From positions 1,488,001-1,552,000 of the forward strand of contig CBDCIZ010000003.1 in the NCBI GenBank assembly GCA_965217685.1: a DNA stretch of 64,000 bases. The letters are read 5' to 3'. The stretch is from Aurantimonas sp965217685 (GTDB taxonomy: Bacteria > Pseudomonadota > Alphaproteobacteria > Rhizobiales > Rhizobiaceae). Each line of letters starts with the position of its first letter. Within the stretch, counting starts at the first letter, position 1. Under the pieces are notes generated by a model. That model was not told the DNA's origin. It was given only the letters and a program-made list of their open reading frames with translations, and searched no databases. A program made the position numbers and the translations under genes. Of this stretch, positions 1-9,321 are shown piece by piece.

Positions 1-935
1 CTGGTGCCGGTCATGGTGCTCCTCGTCTCCATCGCCTTCTTCGGCGTGATCGTCGGCGACCGCTTCTTCAACGCCCTGACGCTGACGCTGATCCTCCAGC
101 AGGTGACGATCGTCGGCATCGTCGGCATCGCCCAGACCCTGGTCATCCTCACCGCCGGCATCGACCTGTCGGTCGGCGCGATCATGGTCCTGTCCTCGGT
201 CATCATGGGCCAGCTCGCCATCACCCATGGCGTGCCGGGGCCGATCGCGATTCTCGCCGGCCTGATGGTCGGCACCCTGTGCGGCCTGATCAACGGCGCC
301 CTCGTCGCGCTCGTCAGGCTGCCGCCCTTCATCGTCACGCTGGGCACCTGGTTCGTCTTCGAGGCGGCGAACTTCATCTATTCGGACAACGAGACCCTGC
401 GCGCCCAAGACGTCGCCACCAATGCCCCGAGCCTGCAGTTCCTCGGCACGACCTTTCGCATGGGGGGCGCGATCTTCACCTATGGCGCGGTGTTCATGAT
501 CCTGCTCGTGGCGCTGTTCTGGTTCGTCCTCAACCAGACCGCCTGGGGCCGCCACGTCTATGCGGTCGGCGACGACCAGGACGCCGCGCGCCTCTCCGGC
601 ATCCGGCTGAACCGCACGCTGATTTCCGTCTACGCCGTTGCCGGCTTCATCTGCGGCCTGGCCGGCTGGGCGATCATCGGGCGTCTGGGCTCGGTGTCGC
701 CGACCTCCGGCTACGAGGCCAACATCCAGGCGATCACCGCCGTGGTGATCGGCGGCACCTCGCTGTTCGGCGGGCGAGGCTCGGTCGTCGGCAGCCTCGT
801 CGGCGCGCTGATCGTCGGCGTCTTCGCCATGGGCCTCAGGATCTGGGGCACCGACCCGCAATGGACGCGCCTCACCGTCGGCGCCCTCATCATCGCGGCC
901 GTCGCCGCCGACCAGTGGATCAGGAAGGTTTCGGC

Positions 936-939
<4 letters not shown>
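1..939 (+). CDS. frcC: Sugar ABC transporter permease, RbsC/FrcC family (5' end outside window)
   Basis: Inner-membrane permease subunit of a CUT2-type sugar importer. The visible 312 codons are a chain of hydrophobic segments and contain the family signature region with a GIDLSVGA segment near the start and a VIGGTSLFGGRGS segment near residue 250, both typical of RbsC/FrcC permeases. The reading frame is open to the left edge, and family members are usually about 320-360 residues, so the first few dozen residues lie outside the window; the GTG at base 4 is not taken as the real start. The stop codon overlaps the start of the ATPase gene (ATGA), showing translational coupling. The periplasmic binding protein gene is presumably just upstream. 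The fructose assignment is inferred from the single-domain ATPase partner; another pentose or hexose is possible. Confidence 0.85.
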
Positions 940-1799
<860 letters not shown>

Positions 1800-1801
1800 G
1801 G

Positions 1802-1824
1802 GGGGCGCGGGCATCGGGCGCCCC
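1802..1824 (+). terminator. Hairpin just after frcA
   Basis: A perfect 7-bp stem (GGGGCGC with GCGCCCC, 9-base loop) begins three bases after the frcA stop. There is no T-run after it, so it could be a stabilising 3' hairpin or a Rho-assisted terminator. Its right arm runs into the first palindromic repeat. Confidence 0.4.
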
Positions 1825-1853
1825 TCGTGGTTCGACAAGCTCACCATGAGGGG
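1821..1853 (+). repeat. Palindromic dispersed repeat, type A copy 1
   Basis: 33-bp imperfect palindrome: 11-base arms that differ at one position flank an 11-base centre TCGACAAGCTC. Reading through this element gives peptide strings such as VRQAHHEG or SLSNHEG, which are familiar as spurious short proteins in many alphaproteobacterial genomes. It has an inverted partner about 60 bases downstream. Confidence 0.85.
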
Positions 1854-1910
1854 CCGTTTTCCGCTCGCGCCCTTCAAGGCCCTACCAGGGCAAAGGTCGC
1901 CATCCCCTTT

Positions 1911-1943
1911 ACCCTCATGGTGAGCTTGTCGAACCACGAGGGT
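1911..1943 (-). repeat. Palindromic dispersed repeat, type A copy 2 (inverted)
   Basis: 33-bp imperfect palindrome that is the reverse complement of the copy at 1821-1853 over nearly its full length. Together the two form a large inverted pair of the kind seen for REP doublets, which could fold into one long cruciform or RNA hairpin upstream of the GIY-YIG gene. Confidence 0.85.
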
Positions 1944-2035
1944 GAAGGTTTCAGTGGAACCTACCCCACGCTGTCGACAGCATCCCCAGCAGCAGGTAAT
2001 ATACCGCACCTACTGATTGAACCCGCGAAGCTCAA

Positions 2036-2365
2036 ATGTCGCTCGAGGCCACCGTCTACATTCTGCGTTGCGCCGACGGTTCCACCTACACCGGCCTGAC
2101 GAAGCAGCCGATCGAAGCCCGGCTTTGGGAGCACAACGAAGGGCTCTACGACGGCTACACCAGGACCCGCCGTCCCGTCGTCCTCGTCTTTACCGAAACC
2201 TACGACCGCATGCTCGATGCGATCGCCCGCGAACGTCAGATAAAGGGCTGGTCCCGTGCCAAGAAGGAAGCGCTGATCGCGCTGCGCTACGATCGCTTGC
2301 CGGATCTGGCGAAGTCGCGGACCTCGCCGGATCGTCGGCGGTCGGTTCCCGGCGAGGATTGGTAG
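2036..2365 (+). CDS. GIY-YIG nuclease family protein (UPF0213-like)
   Basis: 109-residue single-domain GIY-YIG endonuclease. The GIY part is V7-Y8-I9 and the YIG part is Y18-T19-G20; R29 and H33 follow in the helix, and E66 in the R-E-R-Q-I-K segment is the expected metal-binding glutamate, so all core catalytic positions look intact. The family is stand-alone, related to the UvrC and homing-endonuclease nuclease domain, and its cellular role is not established. The last ~20 residues are rich in Arg, Ser and Pro and not conserved. The gene stands alone, with palindromic repeats on both sides (1821-1943 and 2385-2657), which suggests a functional link between nuclease and repeats. No strong ribosome binding site is visible; the ATG is chosen because the domain begins at once after it. 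Confidence 0.85.
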   Translation: MSLEATVYILRCADGSTYTGLTKQPIEARLWEHNEGLYDGYTRTRRPVVLVFTETYDRMLDAIARERQIKGWSRAKKEALIALRYDRLPDLAKSRTSPDRRRSVPGEDW

Positions 2366-2384
2366 CGTTTCTCAGGTCGTGCGG

Positions 2385-2415
2385 CCCTCGTGGTTCGACA
2401 AGCTCACCACGAGGG
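2385..2415 (+). repeat. Palindromic dispersed repeat, type A copy 3 (perfect arms)
   Basis: 31-bp palindrome beginning 20 bases after the GIY-YIG stop codon. Arms CCCTCGTGGT and ACCACGAGGG match perfectly across the same 11-base centre as copies 1 and 2, making this the best preserved copy of the family in the window. Confidence 0.88.
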
Positions 2416-2561
2416 CATGGGATGCCGGCGCCTCACCATGACGGCATGGGATGTTGGTGCACTCCACCGGTATGCGCGGTTGAAGCGTTTGGCGCCTTAC
2501 CCACGAGATTGGCAACTGTCAGGCATTGCCTCCTTCACCCTCCAGATCGGCATACCAACCG

Positions 2562-2657
2562 CCCCTTCACCCTCATCCTGAGCGCCGCCCCTTCGCCCCA
2601 TCCTGAACGCCGCCCCCTTCACCCTCATCCTGAGCCTGTCGAAGGGCGAGGGTGAAG
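2562..2657 (+). repeat. Palindromic dispersed repeat, type B, with two degenerate half copies
   Basis: The rightmost unit (2617-2657) has perfect 10-base outer arms CTTCACCCTC and GAGGGTGAAG around a centre containing GAGCCTGTCGAAGG. Two partial direct copies of its left half precede it (from about 2562 and 2588), so the stretch looks like a tandem array of half units ending in a full palindrome. It lies directly before the 3' end of the restriction-modification gene. Confidence 0.8.
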
Positions 2658-2699
2658 GCTCCAGCTCTCACCGCTGACCCTGGAAGGTGACGAGCGATC

Positions 2700-5600
2700 T
2701 CACCGCTTCGCCCCCTTCATCGCCTCGGTGATCGCCACCGTCTCGACGCTCACCCGGGTCACCCGCATCAACAGGTCGATCACCGTCTCCTTGTAGTCGG
2801 CAAAGCGATAGGTGTTGAACTTCTCGCGGATCGTCGGGTCCTTCGGCGTCTTTTCCTTGTACTGGTCGAGAATCCATTCGAGGCCGGAGCGATTGCCGAG
2901 CCGGTAGGTCCAGGCCTGCGGCGGCACGCCGGTCAGCTGCGTCTCGGTATCGAGGCGGATGACGCCGGCCTCCTTGTCGGCCTTCAGCATCGCCTTCGGC
3001 GCAACGCCCGCGCCCCGCGCGTTTTCGTCGGGCGCCTCGATCCGTGTGAGCGGCCACGGCTCGACGCTCTCATAGCCGACATGCAGCGCCATCAGCGTCT
3101 CGCCCCACGCCGCCCATTGCCGGAAGTCGGGATAGAACGGGATGCGCGGGAACTCGCGCTTCAGGTTGATCGTATAGGTCTCGCGGTACACCGGATCGTG
3201 CAGCACGCCATAGACGTAGTGGAAGATATCGTCCCTGGTGATCGCCGTGCCCGGCGCCGGCGCCTTGCTCGCATCCGGCGCCGCCTCGGCAACCTCACCC
3301 TCACCCTGAGCCTGTCGAAGGGCGAGGGCTCCAGATGGCGTCAGGCGATAGGCGTCGCGAAACTGCTTCAGGCCCCAGTCGGTGATGTTGTCGACGCGTT
3401 CACCTGAGGCGGTGTAGCGGTAGCGTGGAAGACAAGCAGTGCCTGCTGCCGCTCCTACGAAATGAAGATCGGGAACCGTATCGACAGAAAGTGTCATCCA
3501 AGGCTTCTGAGCCGACGGGTCCGTAAAAACAATCAGCAAGTTTGTTTGATTGGAGAGGACCGGAAAAATTAAATTCTGCTGGTATAAGCGATGAGTTATT
3601 ACCCGATCGTAATAGGTTAGGCTTTTAAAAAATGGACGATATGCCGAATTTCGAATTCTGTGGCGGTCAAATTTAAGGATTGTTCCAGCTTTAAGATGTG
3701 CCTCAAGTTCACTTGTCCATTTTATGTCCCGTGAAACCCAATCCGATAAATTCTCAGCGCTTTTGCGTCGTCTGCCCCATCGCTCTAGCTCGCTATTATA
3801 AGTGTTGATAAAAAGAGAAAGCTTTTCGGCCAATCGCTTTACATTTAGATCGTAATTCCATTCATCTCTGGAAGTCACTACACCTAGAGAAAATAATCGA
3901 AATATAGAGCGTTCCTCCCCCTTCGTCTTCGCAGCCTTCGTTCTCTTGTCCGCAACTGGGATCATCTCCTCCCAGTCGTTCTCCGTCAGATTGACCCAGT
4001 TCGCGTTCTTGTCCGGCGCCACCCGCTCGAACCGTATCGAACCCAGATCGGCATTGCCGAGAAACGCCAGCTTGTCCACGGCCGTGTCCATCTCGGGCCG
4101 TCGCGCGTAAAAAATCTTGCAACCCTTCTCCCGGTGGCGCTTCACCATGAAGGAGATGGCGACGCCCGTCTGGATGCCGAAGACGTTGTGCTTCGTCCCG
4201 GAAAGCTTCGGGTTGGCGCGCACATCGCCACCGAGATCGACCACGTAAATCTCGTTGAACTCGCCCGCCACCGCCTTGCGAAACCCGTCGAAGGTGCGGC
4301 TTTCGATGAAGCTGCGATTGGACACGAAGGCGATCACCCCGTCGTCGTGCATCCGGTCCGACGCCCAGCGGAAGAACCGGGCATACATGTCGTAGACCTT
4401 GGTCTTCTGTGCCGTCGACAGGCGGATGTAGCTCGACTTGATGAGTTCATCGATGCGCGGATAAGCGCGGTTCTTGTTGTTGTCGTTCTCGTTCTGCTGA
4501 TTGGCGTTGTAGGGCGGGTTGCCGATGATGACGGAAATCTTGCGCTTGTTCTGACGCTTCACCCTTTCGATGTTCTCGTCCGACAAGCCCGCGAACATGT
4601 CGTGCTGGTGGCCGGCGCGGATGCCGAGCCCCGCGACATTGTCGAGCGTGTCGACGAAGCAGAGGTTGGGATATTCGGCGAACTGGCCGGAGATCGCCGC
4701 ATAGGTCGCCTCGATGTTCAGATTGGCGACGTAATAGGGCAGGATCGCCACCTCGTTGGCGTGCAGCTCGTTCTTGTATTTGTGGGCGAGCTTCTGCGGC
4801 TGGCCGCGAAAATGTTCGAGCAGCTCGCAGATGAACGTGCGGGTGCCCGTTGCCGGGTCGAGGATCTCGACATGCGGGTCGATCAGCGCCTTGCCGAAAT
4901 GCTTCTGTGTCAGCCAGTCGGCACCCTCGATCATGAACCGGACGATCTCGTGCGGCGTGTAGACGACGCCAAGCCGGTCGGCGGCCTTCGGATTGTAGAC
5001 CTTGTAGAAATTCTCGTAGATCAGCTTCAGGAAGGTCTGCTTTTCGGCATGGCTGGAAATCTGCGCGGCGTTGGCGCGGATTGCCGAATAGTAGAGTTCG
5101 AGCCCCTTCAACGTCTCCTTCTTCACCCCGCCGGTAAAGAACTTCGCCTCCAGCGCGTAGAGCTCCCTGGCGATGTTGTTCTCGCGGTGGAAATCGCCCT
5201 CGTTGAAGACGTTGGCGAAGATTTCCTCGGTCAGGATGTGCTGGATCAGCATCTCCCGCACGTCGGCCTCGCCGATGGTCGGGTTGATCGTGTCCTTGGC
5301 GTGCTGGAGGAATGTCTCCGCCGCCGACCGGAAATCCGCATTGGCCTCGTAGGCCGTGTCGATGCGTTCCCGAAGCGCGTCGAGGACGTGCGGCAGGTAG
5401 GTCTTGAACTCCTCGACCGCCCTGCGGAACTCGCGGATTTCCTCGCGCTCGTATTTGAAGAACAGGTTGAGGAGTTTCAGAAGCTCCGCCGTGTCCGTCA
5501 TCGAACAGCGCAAGACCTCCTGCCGGTTCTGGATCAGGACCGCGGTCGCGGAATTCTCGAAGACGACGTTGCTTTGCGGATACCCGCGCCGCAACTTCTT

Positions 5601-5876
5601 GGCGATCTCTATGTCGAGATCGTCGTCGGTGTCCTTGGCCTCCCAATAGCCGAAGGGCAGACCGAGCGAGTGGAAGATCGTCCCGTCCGGGCGGATGCGG
5701 GTCTTCTGGGTCGAGGCAAACTCGTATTGCGCGGCGAACTGCCAGCCGAGCTGCCGCGACCAGGCTTTCAAGAGGTCCTTGAACGCCTCGGAAATCACCC
5801 CCTCGGTCGTCGACCCGGAAAACTTTCGCAGCCTGTCGATTTCGTTGAGATACTCGTTGACCAGCAATTGACTCAT
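2700..5876 (-). CDS. Single-chain restriction-modification enzyme with N6-adenine methylase domain (type IIG / ISP-like)
   Basis: 1,058 residues. The N-terminal domain looks like a PD-(D/E)xK nuclease: an Asp in IRPDGTIF and a YWEAK segment near residues 65-80. A helical linker follows. The gamma-type adenine methylase starts near residue 320, with SAM motif I as DPATGTRTF (about 338) and the catalytic motif IV as GNPPY (about 452). The C-terminal half resembles the specificity region of type ISP enzymes (YRPFFKSLTYYDR segment). No helicase motors are seen, so this is shorter than LlaGI-type enzymes (about 1,570) and more like a IIG enzyme that cuts and methylates. The start at 5876 is preferred over an upstream ATG (5912) because GGGGGA sits just before it. 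The specificity region (about residues 650-818) is distinctly AT-rich, and a palindromic repeat is embedded in frame at 3293-3332. No partner gene is visible. Confidence 0.82.
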   Translation of the reverse strand: MSQLLVNEYLNEIDRLRKFSGSTTEGVISEAFKDLLKAWSRQLGWQFAAQYEFASTQKTRIRPDGTIFHSLGLPFGYWEAKDTDDDLDIEIAKKLRRGYPQSNVVFENSATAVLIQNRQEVLRCSMTDTAELLKLLNLFFKYEREEIREFRRAVEEFKTYLPHVLDALRERIDTAYEANADFRSAAETFLQHAKDTINPTIGEADVREMLIQHILTEEIFANVFNEGDFHRENNIARELYALEAKFFTGGVKKETLKGLELYYSAIRANAAQISSHAEKQTFLKLIYENFYKVYNPKAADRLGVVYTPHEIVRFMIEGADWLTQKHFGKALIDPHVEILDPATGTRTFICELLEHFRGQPQKLAHKYKNELHANEVAILPYYVANLNIEATYAAISGQFAEYPNLCFVDTLDNVAGLGIRAGHQHDMFAGLSDENIERVKRQNKRKISVIIGNPPYNANQQNENDNNKNRAYPRIDELIKSSYIRLSTAQKTKVYDMYARFFRWASDRMHDDGVIAFVSNRSFIESRTFDGFRKAVAGEFNEIYVVDLGGDVRANPKLSGTKHNVFGIQTGVAISFMVKRHREKGCKIFYARRPEMDTAVDKLAFLGNADLGSIRFERVAPDKNANWVNLTENDWEEMIPVADKRTKAAKTKGEERSIFRLFSLGVVTSRDEWNYDLNVKRLAEKLSLFINTYNSELERWGRRRKSAENLSDWVSRDIKWTSELEAHLKAGTILKFDRHRIRNSAYRPFFKSLTYYDRVITHRLYQQNLIFPVLSNQTNLLIVFTDPSAQKPWMTLSVDTVPDLHFVGAAAGTACLPRYRYTASGERVDNITDWGLKQFRDAYRLTPSGALALRQAQGEGEVAEAAPDASKAPAPGTAITRDDIFHYVYGVLHDPVYRETYTINLKREFPRIPFYPDFRQWAAWGETLMALHVGYESVEPWPLTRIEAPDENARGAGVAPKAMLKADKEAGVIRLDTETQLTGVPPQAWTYRLGNRSGLEWILDQYKEKTPKDPTIREKFNTYRFADYKETVIDLLMRVTRVSVETVAITEAMKGAKR
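3293..3332 (-). repeat. Type B palindromic repeat inserted in frame in the restriction-modification gene
   Basis: The same element as at 2617-2657 (shared GAGCCTGTCGAAGGGCGAGGG core), here inside the coding sequence. On the minus strand it is read in frame as ALALRQAQGEGEV, the typical peptide produced by this repeat. It lies between the AT-rich specificity region and the C-terminal part, in a low-complexity linker rich in Ala and Pro. Confidence 0.85.
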
Positions 5877-6512
5877 GCGTCCCCCGTGTACCGGCATAAA
5901 AGCCGATGGCACGCATGAGTGGAAGACCGCAAAATATTTCTGCGCAAAGTTTTTTAGCCAAAAGAAATCCCCACCCTACACACCCTCCCGCATATTCCCT
6001 CCACCGCGGCCCTCGAAGGGCACGAATGATCACCGGGATCGTTCGGGGGCTGCGGGCGGCGTCTGCGGTGCGGCCTCTTCCGGAGGGGCGGCATCCCGGA
6101 CGACCCTGAGGCACCGCCGGCCCGTCGCCCAATACGAGGCGTCTGCGGATCGGTCCGCTTGAGCTTGGCTTTTCGCCTTGCGAAGCGTCGGCTGCCATTG
6201 GGGCCTTCATCCGAACCGCTGGTGACGGCGAGGGTGAGGGCAGACCGCCGGACGGCTCGGACAGGGCGGCTGACAACCGCCCGACCGGCCCGGATGGCGC
6301 CCGATGCATCAGGGTCGCACAAACGCTGCGCGGAACGCCGGAGGTGGACCGTTTACGAACTGCAATCGGAGGGTCTTCCTCCGGCGTTCCGCCGTCCCTC
6401 GGGGCGGCACGACAACCCGTCCCGGCGAAGGTCGTGCGGGGTGGAACGAAGGATTTTCGTACCCTGGCCTTTTGCGGGCGCCGGGACGCTTTGGCGCGCC
6501 CGAGGCGGCCCG

Positions 6513-6528
6513 CGTTTCACGTGAAACA
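6513..6528. promoter_or_regulatory. parS: Candidate parS centromere site (ParB binding)
   Basis: The 14-base perfect palindrome GTTTCACGTGAAAC is present with the flanking 3' A, giving 15 of 16 matches to the universal bacterial parS TGTTTCACGTGAAACA. ParB-CTP clamps load at such sites near the replication origin. The site is intergenic. Neighbouring his, hslV and rpsA genes are, from general knowledge of rhizobial chromosomes, often near the origin, which fits. No parAB genes are in the window. Confidence 0.8.
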
Positions 6529-6550
6529 GGCATGGCCCGGCGTCGAAGCG

Positions 6551-6579
6551 AAAACGCCCCGGCCGCAGGGACCGGGGCG
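6551..6579 (-). terminator. Rho-independent terminator of the lytic transglycosylase gene
   Basis: On the minus strand an 8-bp GC stem (CGCCCCGG with CCGGGGCG, 9-base loop) is followed at once by TTTT. It lies about 65 bases after the stop codon of the transglycosylase gene. Confidence 0.75.
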
Positions 6580-6644
6580 CAGGAACCGGGTATGGTCTTG
6601 TCGGCGGGAGCGCCAGCGCGCGCAACCCGCCGCTTGGAGCGTGG

Positions 6645-7472
6645 TCAGCTGGCCAGCTTGGACGCGAAAAGCGCGAGCGCCTTCTGGTAGACGCCGGCGC
6701 GGTTCCAGTCGCGTAGCACCGAGAAGTTCGGCTCGCCCTGCTGGTAGCCGGCGCCCGGCTGCCAGCCGTGCTGGCGCAGGAAGTTGGCGGTCGAATAAAG
6801 CACGTCGGCCTTCGAGTTGATCAGGTCGCGGCGGCCGTTGCCGTCGCCGTCGACGGCGAAGCGCAGGTAGTTCTTGGCGAGGAACTGGGTCTGGCCGATC
6901 TCGCCGGCCCAGGCGCCGCGCAGTTGCTTGGGCTGCATGTCGCCGCGCTCGACGATGGCCAGTGCCGCGAGCAGCTCTTCGGTGAAGAAGGCCGAGCGGC
7001 GGCAGTCATAGGCCAGCGTCGCCAGCGAGTTGAGGATGTTCATCGAGCCGGAATTGGAACCGAAGCCGGTCTCCATGCCCCAGATGGCGACGATGATCTC
7101 CTTCTGGACGCCGTAGCGCTTCTCGATGTTGTTGAGCAGCGAGGCGTTCTGCTGGATGATCTTCTTGCCCTTGGTCACGAAGGACGCCGGCGCGCGGCGC
7201 TGCATGAAGGCCTCCAGCGAGATGTTCATCGAGTGCTGGTTGCGGTCGAGCTTGACGACCTGGCTGGAATAGCTCGTCGGCATCAGCGCCGACTGGACGG
7301 TGCGCTGGGAGATGCCGGCGCTGACGGCCTCCTGGGCCATCTGCTGCTTCCACTGGTCGAAACCGGCGGAGGAGTTGCCGCAGGAGGCGGCGAGCGCCGG
7401 GGCGGCAGCGAGACCGAGGGTCAGCGCCACGGACGCGGCGATGGTGCGAAGAAGCGAAGTGCGGGCGGTCAT
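6645..7472 (-). CDS. Lytic murein transglycosylase, MltB-like
   Basis: 275-residue exported enzyme that cleaves peptidoglycan glycan strands with formation of 1,6-anhydro ends. It begins with a clear signal peptide of about 28 residues ending in AAPALAA, without a lipobox, so it is probably periplasmic and soluble. The SLT_2 domain fills the rest; the catalytic glutamate is in the IWGMETGFGS segment, and the conserved GEIGQTQFL segment is also present. The family is usually about 260-400 residues; the C-terminal peptidoglycan-binding domain found in longer members is absent. It is monocistronic, with its own terminator at 6551-6579. Confidence 0.88.
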   Translation of the reverse strand: MTARTSLLRTIAASVALTLGLAAAPALAASCGNSSAGFDQWKQQMAQEAVSAGISQRTVQSALMPTSYSSQVVKLDRNQHSMNISLEAFMQRRAPASFVTKGKKIIQQNASLLNNIEKRYGVQKEIIVAIWGMETGFGSNSGSMNILNSLATLAYDCRRSAFFTEELLAALAIVERGDMQPKQLRGAWAGEIGQTQFLAKNYLRFAVDGDGNGRRDLINSKADVLYSTANFLRQHGWQPGAGYQQGEPNFSVLRDWNRAGVYQKALALFASKLAS

Positions 7473-7764
7473 GATAAAATGAAATCCTCGTGGAGATCGT
7501 GGTCGGGTCGGTCGAAAAGGGCCGGAAGGGCCGCGGTCGGTCTTGTGGTCGTCATGCGTCTGTCGAGGGCGTCGCCGGCGAGTCGCGACACGAGCCGCCG
7601 CGTCCGGCGTTCGACCGGTGCGGCGTCACAATCATTCAACTATGGAGATATTGCGTTGAACTGGCGGTTCGCCGCGGCTGCCGAACGTCCTTCGGCAACA
7701 GTTGCCGTTGCGCAACATCTCGTCCGCGGCCAGGGTGATGTTCCGGCCCGCGCCGGCGTGAGCC

Positions 7765-9021
7765 CTACTGCGCCGGCGAGGCGCGGCGTTCCATCCAGCG
7801 CCGGTCGATTTCGGGCAGCGGGTCGTCGTCGATCATCGCCTCGAAGCCGCGCAGGCGCTTGTAGATCGACAGGAGCTCGACGATCGTCGTCCAGGAATTG
7901 ACGAGATACTGGAAGGACGAGCGCACCTGTTCGAAGGCGTTGAGGATCTGGTTCATGACGCCGAGGGTGATGGCGCCGGCGACGATGGTCGGGGCGAGAA
8001 TGATCATCGGGAAGATGTTGTCGGTCTGCAGATAACCGATCCGCGCCACGTTGAAGTACATGTAGTGGAAATACAGCCGGAAATAATTGCGCCGGACATG
8101 CGAGAACAGTTCCCGCACGACCGGCGGCTTCGCCCGGCTCGCGTCGTCCTCGCCATAGACGAGTTCCTTGCGGTAGGCCGCCTCGACCCGCTGGTTTTTA
8201 AATTCCAGGCCCGGCAGCCTGATGCCGACGAGGGCGAGAAAGGTCGTGCCGAAGGCGGCCCAGACGATCGCCGCCCAGACCAGCGCATAGGGCACGTCCC
8301 CGACGATCGGCAATCGGGTGATGTTGGCCGAAAGGGCGAGCAGCACCGGCAGGAAGGCGATGAGCGTCATGATCGACTGGATGAGGCTGGTGCCGAGATC
8401 CTCCGTCGTGGTGGAGAACCGCATCGTGTCCTCCTGCACGCGCTGGGAGGCGCCCTCGATGGTCCGAAGCTTTTGCCAGTGGGACATGAAGTAGTCGTTC
8501 ATCGCCGTGCGCCAGCGGAAGATGTAGTGGCTGACGAAGAAGGAGGTGAGCACCGAGATCGTCACCGCCACGAAGGCGATGCCGGCGAAGGTGATCATCT
8601 CGCCGTAGAATTGTTCGATGGTCACCGGCCGCGACTTCGACAGCGCCGCCTGGATGAGGTCGTAGAACGGCCCGTACCAGGCGTTGATCGCCACCGAGAC
8701 CTGCACCTGGAAATAGGTCGTGAAGAGGATCAGTGCCGAGCCGAGGATCGACCAGTTCATCCACGGGTGCGGCGCGACGATGCGCCAGAAGGCGTAGAAG
8801 ACGCCGGTGAAGACGGCGAAATAGATGTAGAACCAGAGGAAGGGCGGCGACCAGAAGATCGAGACGCCGGTGGTCGGCTCGAGCCCCGGTCCGAGCGGCG
8901 GCATGCCGAAGGCGGTGCCGAGATCTTCGCCGACCGTGTACCACAGGCCGACGGCGACGGCGGTCCAGATGACGACAGACCAGAAGAACGGCTTCGGCCT
9001 GGGAAAGAACGAGACGAACAC
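7765..9021 (-). CDS. bacA: SbmA/BacA-family peptide transporter
   Basis: 418-residue inner-membrane protein of the SbmA/BacA family: an ABC-exporter-like membrane domain without an ATPase, driven by the proton gradient. It imports proline-rich and other peptides; in rhizobia and Brucella it is needed for chronic intracellular infection. At least six hydrophobic segments are visible, and the conserved RWRTAMNDYFMSHW and NPxF-like regions match the family. The GTG at 9021 is chosen: it is preceded by GGAG at good spacing and yields the family-typical N-terminus (FVSFFPRPK). An upstream in-frame ATG at 9102 adds 27 charged residues not expected in the family. Confidence 0.85.
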   Translation of the reverse strand: MFVSFFPRPKPFFWSVVIWTAVAVGLWYTVGEDLGTAFGMPPLGPGLEPTTGVSIFWSPPFLWFYIYFAVFTGVFYAFWRIVAPHPWMNWSILGSALILFTTYFQVQVSVAINAWYGPFYDLIQAALSKSRPVTIEQFYGEMITFAGIAFVAVTISVLTSFFVSHYIFRWRTAMNDYFMSHWQKLRTIEGASQRVQEDTMRFSTTTEDLGTSLIQSIMTLIAFLPVLLALSANITRLPIVGDVPYALVWAAIVWAAFGTTFLALVGIRLPGLEFKNQRVEAAYRKELVYGEDDASRAKPPVVRELFSHVRRNYFRLYFHYMYFNVARIGYLQTDNIFPMIILAPTIVAGAITLGVMNQILNAFEQVRSSFQYLVNSWTTIVELLSIYKRLRGFEAMIDDDPLPEIDRRWMERRASPAQ

Positions 9022-9321
9022 CGGTGCTCCTTTCGCCGCCGTTCGGGCACGGCGGCCCATGTCTTCTGCGGCCGGGATCCCTCGATGATGTCGGCAGGGC
9101 AATCGGTCGGCTGCAGCTATCTAGTCTCTTCCCGCACGGACATCCGGTTAAAACGCGGTAAGGCGGCGACGGGCGCCGATCGGCGATATCGCCGGACGTT
9201 CGGCCACCGGAACGGGCGCGAGCCTCTGCGCGCGATTCGTCGCCGAGCGCCGCGATCGGATTACCGAAAATGTTCGAGGATGGAGGCAATGGCGAACGGC
9301 ACGGGAAGGAAAAGCCCGCGT
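9022..9321. other. Intergenic region before bacA
   Basis: 300 bases between bacA and coaA, both on the minus strand. No gene, tRNA or clear terminator is seen; it must hold the bacA promoter. Confidence 0.5.

Larger units (their letters stand above)
5877..6644. other. Intergenic region, no gene supported
   Basis: About 770 bases between two minus-strand genes. Several frames are open but none shows a recognisable domain. The AT-rich patch at about 5930-5985 is the likely promoter area for the restriction-modification gene. The parS site and the transglycosylase terminator lie at the right end. Confidence 0.6.

Noticed and set aside
4134..5918. 594-residue plus-strand frame over the restriction-modification gene
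   Set aside because: Mirror frame of the methylase gene; no domain, and the minus strand has intact catalytic motifs.
6159..6820. Several 60-160-residue frames around the parS site
   Set aside because: Arg/Pro/Ala-rich, overlapping in all frames, no domain; typical for GC-rich intergenic DNA.
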